Translations under genes and position numbers: made by a program
DNA from: Omphiscola glabra
Lineage: Eukaryota > Mollusca > Gastropoda > Lymnaeidae
DNA: 64,000 bases
Direction: 5' to 3'
NCBI GenBank assembly: GCA_964017045.1
Contig: OZ024811.1
Span: 8,891,674 to 8,955,673 of the forward strand
Part shown: piece by piece, positions 58,469 through 64,000 of the stretch
How the letters are laid out: every line of letters starts with the position of its first letter
Numbering within the stretch: position 1 is the stretch's first letter
Notes under the pieces: model-generated
What the model was told of the DNA's origin: nothing
Seen by the model: the letters and a program-made list of their open reading frames with translations, nothing else
Database searches by the model: none

Positions 58469-58792
58469 TAGGACAGTCCCTGTCTGTAACTTCTAGGACA
58501 GCCCCTGCCTGTAACTGCTAGGACAGCCCCTGCCTGTAACTGCTAGGACAACCCCTGTCTGTAACTGCTAGGACAGCCCCCGCCTGTAACTGCTAGGACA
58601 GCCCCTGCCTGTAACTGCTAGGACAGCCCCTGACTGTAACTGGTAGGTCAGCCCCTGTCTGTAATTGCTAGGACAGCCCCTGTCTGTAACTGCTAGGACA
58701 GCCCCTGTCTGTAACTGCTACGACAGCCCTGTCTGTAACTGTTAGGACAGCCCCTTTCTGTAACTGCTAGGACAGCCCCTGCCTGTAAATGT
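58469..58792. repeat. 25-bp minisatellite, ~12 copies
   Basis: Unit CTGCTAGGACAGCCCCTGCC plus TGTAA. 57,966-58,468 and 58,793-59,549 contain no supportable gene. Confidence 0.9.
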
Positions 58793-59549
58793 TTCTCATA
58801 AAAAGGTCAGATTGCCTTATATGATCATAAGCAGCAGATGAAATCTGTTGTTAGAACAGTCAAAGCACCTCTCATTTTATACAGTTTGGTACCACCATGT
58901 GACCCTCTCATTTTGTACAGTTTGGTACCACCAGCATACCTAATTTACAATCCTTATACGTTTGTCAAATGCTGTATGTTTATTTGTTTTAAGTACATTC
59001 CTTACAAAATACTATTTTTAATGTATTGATTAATTTTTAAAAATGTCTTTAATTGTGAACAAATTTATAAATCTTTGATCAACAATCGGTTAAAGTAGGC
59101 CTGGGTTAAAGGGCTTCAAAACCGATAAGCAGAATTCACACAATCCTTAAAAATGGCTCCTTACCTGTATTACACTACATTACACGTCATTCAAAGCTCC
59201 ATTTCTACAGTTTACGTGTTTTCCGATCACCTCCCAAGATAAGCTCAATCCAGATGATGTAAGGTGAAATTAAAAGTAACAATGAAATATATTTTCAGAA
59301 TATTCGAGAATCACATCGCAAAAGGAACTGAGCGATTCCCAAATCAAAATCTGTGCATTGCCTTATATTCGGTTCCTGAACGCCACATGACTCTCTTTGG
59401 TTTGTGTCGCTGATTGGGATTGGGAAAGAGTGTGCCACTTTATATATTACTGTAGAAGTGAGTGGCCTCCTATAATGTAACAGGAAATCATAGCAATCAA
59501 TGAATCGGTTTCAATGAAAAATCGTTGATTGAGGATATGTGGATCTTAG

Positions 59550-59734
59550 CAGTGGCGTAGGAAAGGGAGTGAGGAGTTGGTGCTCCTCTATTTCATTTAT
59601 ATTGACGCTCACTGCAGAGTTGTTTTTTTATAAAGCCTCGTCCGCCCTGGGTGGCACACCCCCAACTCGCCCGCCCAGGGTGGCACACCCCCCACTGGCC
59701 CACCCTGTGCGACATACCCCCAACTGCGCCCCTG
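59550..59734. mobile_element. hAT-type MITE, CAGTGGCGTAG family
   Basis: 185 bp from CAGTGGCGTAGG to TGCGCCCCTG, flanked by GATCTTAG and GATGTTAG (7 of 8). Contains three ~35-bp units with GGGTGGCACACCCCC. Confidence 0.8.
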
Positions 59735-59834
59735 GATGTTAGAGAACTTATTAACCGCTGTGTCCTTGACATTATTTTTTATTAGTTTTATAGTGAGTGT
59801 AGAGGCTGGTATGCTGGGATGTGGAGGTTGGGTT

Positions 59835-60422
59835 CTAAAGATTGGGATGCGGAGATTTGGTTGGAGGTTGGCTTGATTGTGCGGAGATTTGGTTGGAGGT
59901 TGGCTTGATTGTGCGGAGATTTGGTTGGAGGTTGGCTTGATTGTGCGGAGATTTGGTTGAAGGTTGGCTTGATTGTGCGGATATTTGGTTGGAGGTTGGC
60001 TTGATTGTGCAGAGCTTTGGTTGAAGATTGGCTTGATTGTGCGGAGATTTGGTTGGAGGTTGGCTTGATTGTGCAGAGATTTGGTTGGAGGTTGGCTTGA
60101 TTGTGCAGAGATTTGGTTGAAGATTGGCTTGATTGTGCAGAGATTTGGTTGAAGATTGGCTTGATTGTGCAGAGATTTGGTTGAAGATTGGCTTGATTGT
60201 GCAGAGATTTGGTTGAAGATTGGCTTGATTGTGCAGAGATTTGGTTGGAGGTTGGCTTGATTGTGCGGAGATTTGGTTGGAGGTTGGCTTGATTGTGCGG
60301 AGATTTGGTTGGAGGTTGGCTTGATTGTGCGGAGATTTGGTTGGAGGTTGGCTTGATTGTGCGGAGATTTGGTTGGAGGTTGGCTTGATTGTGCGGAGAT
60401 TTGGTTGGAGGTTGGCTTGATT
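59835..60422. repeat. 32-bp minisatellite, ~18 copies, G-quadruplex-capable
   Basis: Unit GATTGTGCGGAGATTTGGTT plus GGAGGTTGGCTT. Followed at 60,466-60,560 by an 18-bp repeat, GTCGTTTCTGTTACTTGT, ×5. Confidence 0.93.
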
Positions 60423-60560
60423 ATGTTAAATTTTCAGGTTTTGGACTTGACGTCTTTTTTTTATACCTGTGTCGTTTCTGTTACTTGTGTCGTTTCTGTT
60501 ACTTGTGTCGTTTCTGTTACTTGTGTCGTTTCTGTTACTTATGTCGTTTCTGTTACTGGT

Positions 60561-62255
60561 GGGGTTGTTGGGACATGAAGTGTGGATTTTGGGTGGATGT
60601 TGGGTAGATGTTGGGTTAGATGTTGTGTTGGATGTTTGGGTTGCTTTTTTTCTATTTGTTCCATTTTTAATATTAGAAAGTGTTCTATATATGAGCTGAT
60701 CTAGTTCCATAACTGTACATCGGGGGTTGTTAACCAATGTGTACCGGTACCCCCTGTGAATGGAGGAGGCAGTGTCATGAGAAGTGGGCAAATCCAGAAA
60801 ATCAAGTTTATTTATGCAATTTTTTTAGCATTTGTATCTTGGAAACTAAGACATGTGCAGTCAACAAATGCCTACTTGAACGCTGTCAGCCATTTTTATT
60901 GAAATATCAAATATTTTTTCAGTATACTTTGTGTGAAGACAAAACTCTGATCAAGCGCTGTTGATGAGTACCGCAAGGGAAATAACTGCATTTAAGAGAA
61001 TATTAATGTTCAAAGGGAAATAAGTTTACTTTTAAACAGCTTCATCATTGCTGTTCAACATTTTTTTTATTACGCCGCTAATGACATCTCAAAGGAAAAC
61101 TATTCAATTATTAGTATCTTAGCTTTTATTAATATCTTAACTTTTTTTTTACTGACATCTGTCTGTCACAATGTTACGATGATTTGACTTCGCAGGACGA
61201 AGTCACAAGGGATTTTTGTCTTTAGGACTACAAGCTGCTTCCCTAGACAGCAAATCGCCTCTCTCCGTGTACCTGGATAGCCCAAGGGAACACCTTAAAT
61301 TGATGATACAACTTGGCACTAGTTGCGTCGCAGGAATAGTCGAAATGTTCATTGTGTCAATGTTCTCCGCCTACGCGACTCCTTCTCCAGGGTTTGATTC
61401 AGAGTTTCCTTCTCACGAGTTACAAACTGGGCTGCTGGTGTGGTTTTTCTTTGACATGGTCTTTGGTGGAGGTTGAACACCATACCACGTGCTCGGGATT
61501 TAGTGCCCAGCTCCCATCTCTGACCCCAAGACTTTCCTGGCAGTAGTTAATTCAGTATGCTCACCTATCTATTTGACTTAATTTGGTCCAGTTGGACATT
61601 TTTTTACAATGATCAAATAGCCACACATCAAGTTACATTTGGTTTCCCTATTCATCTTTTTCTCAACGCCGTTTGTAATTATACCCGAAAACCCGCGACG
61701 CCACTCCCCCTCCCCTCCCTTTCCTGTACGAGCAACAGAAAGAAAGACAGGATGGCATCTGATCGTATGTCGCCCAGGTTCCTATATGGTTCATTTGCCG
61801 ATGTACTTAACATAAACTGCTGCTTCCCGTCAAGCCATTCGACCTCCATAATTTTTGTGACCTCCCCCCCCACCCCCCGAAAATTTGCATGCTCTCAAGT
61901 GATTTCCCAACAATACTGAATCAGTGAATGAGGTTTGAAAGTATTATCACCCTAAAATTAATAAAAAAATTTACACAAATCATTAAAAATTCTCAAGCTG
62001 TAGCCGGGAAATTTAAAATCAACTCATGAGCAGCATGTGGCCCACGGGCCACGGATTGAAGAACTGCTCAACACGAACTTCGCGCATCTCTTTCACTCTT
62101 TCATATATCAATAGGATTTTAAACATTCAATGTTATTGGTTGTTATACACACGAGTCTTGTCATTCTAGATTTAATCACCGGGGAAAGGGGTGGAGAGAT
62201 CGGTTTGCCCTTTTTCGGTGGGGAGGGGAGAGACATTTTCGGTCCACTTAACATA
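60561..62255. other. No supportable gene; possible repeat at 61,190-61,550
   Basis: The 86-codon plus-strand ORF at 61,216 and its surroundings (CACCTTAAATTGATG... GGTCTTTGGTGGAGGTTG) have transposon-like composition, but I cannot name the family. Confidence 0.3.
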
Positions 62256-62470
62256 CAGTGGAACCTTGGATAACGAGCGTCCCATTTAATAAACAAATCG
62301 TCAAACGTACAAGTCTTGTAATTAATGTTTGTCTTGTCGAATGAACGATACTTTGGGTCACGAACATAATCATACGTCTGTACGTTTTTCAGTAAACATC
62401 GTTTTGTGAGTAATGCGTTCAAAAACACGACAAATTGCTATCTTTGTACTTTTTCTGTTAGTTTAGCCCT
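62256..62470. mobile_element. Tigger/pogo-like terminal fragment
   Basis: After a TA, the sequence CAGTGGAACCTTGGATAACG and later GTCACGAACATAAT resemble Tigger-type mariner ends. The other end was not found. Confidence 0.5.
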
Positions 62471-64000
62471 CATTGTGGCCCAGAGAAAAGAATGTTATAG
62501 TAGGAATCGTGTTAGTGTGGAAGTAAAAGTAAAGAATGAAATTATATTAGGTAATAGCGTTATTGTTTTAGTTATTTGAGTATTTAATGTCTATGTTTAA
62601 GGATATTTTAATGTAATTCTAAAAGTTGCATTGTAAAATAACACTTAAAAATATAAATTAAAAAATATTTTTTAAACAACAATTTCTCATCCCCGGCTTT
62701 CATAGTGTTCAGAAGAGATAATCTACGATATCTCCTTATGCGTAGGCACATCCCTGCTACTCCCTCTCACTTTTGGACAAGCCCTTTTGACCTCCAGACT
62801 CCAAACAATCCTCTGATCTAAGGGCAGTTTTCAGATAAGAGATAGCTTCCTTTGCCCTGGCCGCAATACGCAACTGTTTGTATCAGCTGCCATATCTAGT
62901 TAGACTGGACGGCGCCTTTCGGACAGATGTTAGTTAACACCTTCGAAATATTGCCCATGATACACAGTGTCCAATTTCAAAACACTTCAATAGAAGCGAC
63001 CATGGAGGCTCTGTTGATCTGGCTATCGCCGCCATTTCGTTTTGTACCAACATGCCCGCCAGAGTGGAGGTAGAGGACAAAATGATTCAGACATATCGGC
63101 ATCGGACATTGACACCACATGGCATGAATGTCATGTTCTCTAACACTTGTTAAAAAAATTTCCCCGCCTTCTCCTTGTTACAACGAAAATAACATGGACT
63201 TACTTTTCATCTTTTTCTCCCCGTTTGCATATAGCAACTCTCTTACCTATTAATGGTCTGTTACATTCCCCTTGATGTCCTCTCGGATCTTATATTGTAG
63301 GTAAGTTTAAAAAACAGAAAAATTGTTTTTCCTGTTGTTCTTTCATCGAAGAAGGCTTTTTGCCGAAACGTTCCTTGTTTTGTTGCCTCATTATTTTCAG
63401 GGTTTTCAATACTTTGGTTCACTGATTTTCTGGAAAATTAGAAGTTAACTCTTTTTTTTTGTGTGTAAAACACTTGGACACAACGGCTATGCCCTCCTAG
63501 TTTAACTAGTTTAATATGTTTATTTATATAAGAATAAGAAGACATATGCCTAACAAACAAGATGTATTTTCCATGCCCATTTATATACATTTATTTTTTC
63601 TTAAATAACTTTGTTCCACAAATGAGATTACCAAAATAAATGCTGGCGATCTCATTATTATCTCTGATGCCTAACAAGAAATTATTGATATTATCATGAG
63701 TCAAAGTTTTCATTCAACTAAAAGTGGGCTATCCCCGTTCTAAAAATAGTTTGTAACCTGACGTCAAACAAGGGAAGTAAATCTTTACTTTTTATTATAT
63801 TTTTTAGACCAATGAAAGGTGTAGAATCTGTCACGTGATTTAGATAATCAGAGATCGTGACATAGTGACTTTGAGCACAAACCCACGTAAGCGATAATTC
63901 TGATTTTCGTTTTCATATTTTAATAGTTTACATTAACGGCAAGTGTTTAGCAGATATTTTATAGCAAAGTCTTATTTCAGTGACAACATCCTCTAGAAAC
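62471..64000. other. AT-rich sequence with no supportable gene
   Basis: A locally GC-rich patch lies at 62,920-63,130. GGCTTTTTGCCGAAACG at ~63,352 is a small stem-loop motif common near LINE 3' ends. The EML promoter may lie here or beyond, but nothing marks it. Confidence 0.4.

Noticed and set aside
1..60560. CRISPR-like arrays
   Set aside because: All arrays are continuous tandem repeats without unique spacers, in a eukaryotic context.
62930..63165. Short ATG ORFs on both strands (MAAIARSTEPPW; MPARVEVEDKMIQ) as a first exon
   Set aside because: Under 45 codons, no clear donor in the right phase, no homology recognised.

Overview
The window is eukaryotic, intron-rich and AT-rich. It carries many minisatellites and decayed DNA transposons. 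Together with the protein families seen, this suggests an invertebrate animal, most likely a mollusc; that placement is inference. No bacterial-type operons, rRNA, tRNA or CRISPR arrays were found, and most long ORFs are artefacts of tandem repeats.

The one host gene I can support is on the minus strand, from about 55,978 down to a stop codon at 16,128-16,130. I traced 25 coding exons. They have GT-AG introns, and all 24 exon junctions keep reading phase. They encode at least 1,073 residues; the true N-terminus was not found. Residues ~448 to the end are an EML-type core (echinoderm microtubule-associated protein-like): a HELP motif followed by the tandem atypical WD40 propeller. Upstream is a ~440-residue N-terminal extension with three degenerate EF-hand-like segments and a Lys/Glu-rich linker, in place of the usual short coiled coil.

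Layout: 1-3,653 is a 39-bp minisatellite. 3,654-6,900 holds small repeats. 6,938-15,985 is a nested transposon complex: a MULE (Mutator-like) pseudogene between inverted repeats, broken by a ~4-kb element built of ~170-bp subrepeats, an hAT-type MITE and a solo LTR. 16,128-56,000 is the EML gene. Its introns hold a 4.6-kb 31-bp array, a 1.7-kb 45-bp array, hAT elements with 8-bp target duplications, a 907-bp foldback element, LINE fragments and an LTR. 56,000-64,000 holds further minisatellites, MITEs and a Tigger-like end, with no gene I can prove.

The most notable signal is that many intronic minisatellites lie flush against splice sites of the EML gene, and their repeat units are copies of that exon-intron junction. 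Examples are ~11 copies of a donor at 34,441-34,851 and ~33 copies of an acceptor at 42,965-44,395. Similar arrangements occur at 30.7-30.95, 31.16-31.44, 44.97-45.74, 50.4-50.53 and 51.2-52.09 kb. The gene is thus surrounded by reiterated decoy splice sites, which suggests that splice junctions act as seeds for minisatellite expansion in this genome.
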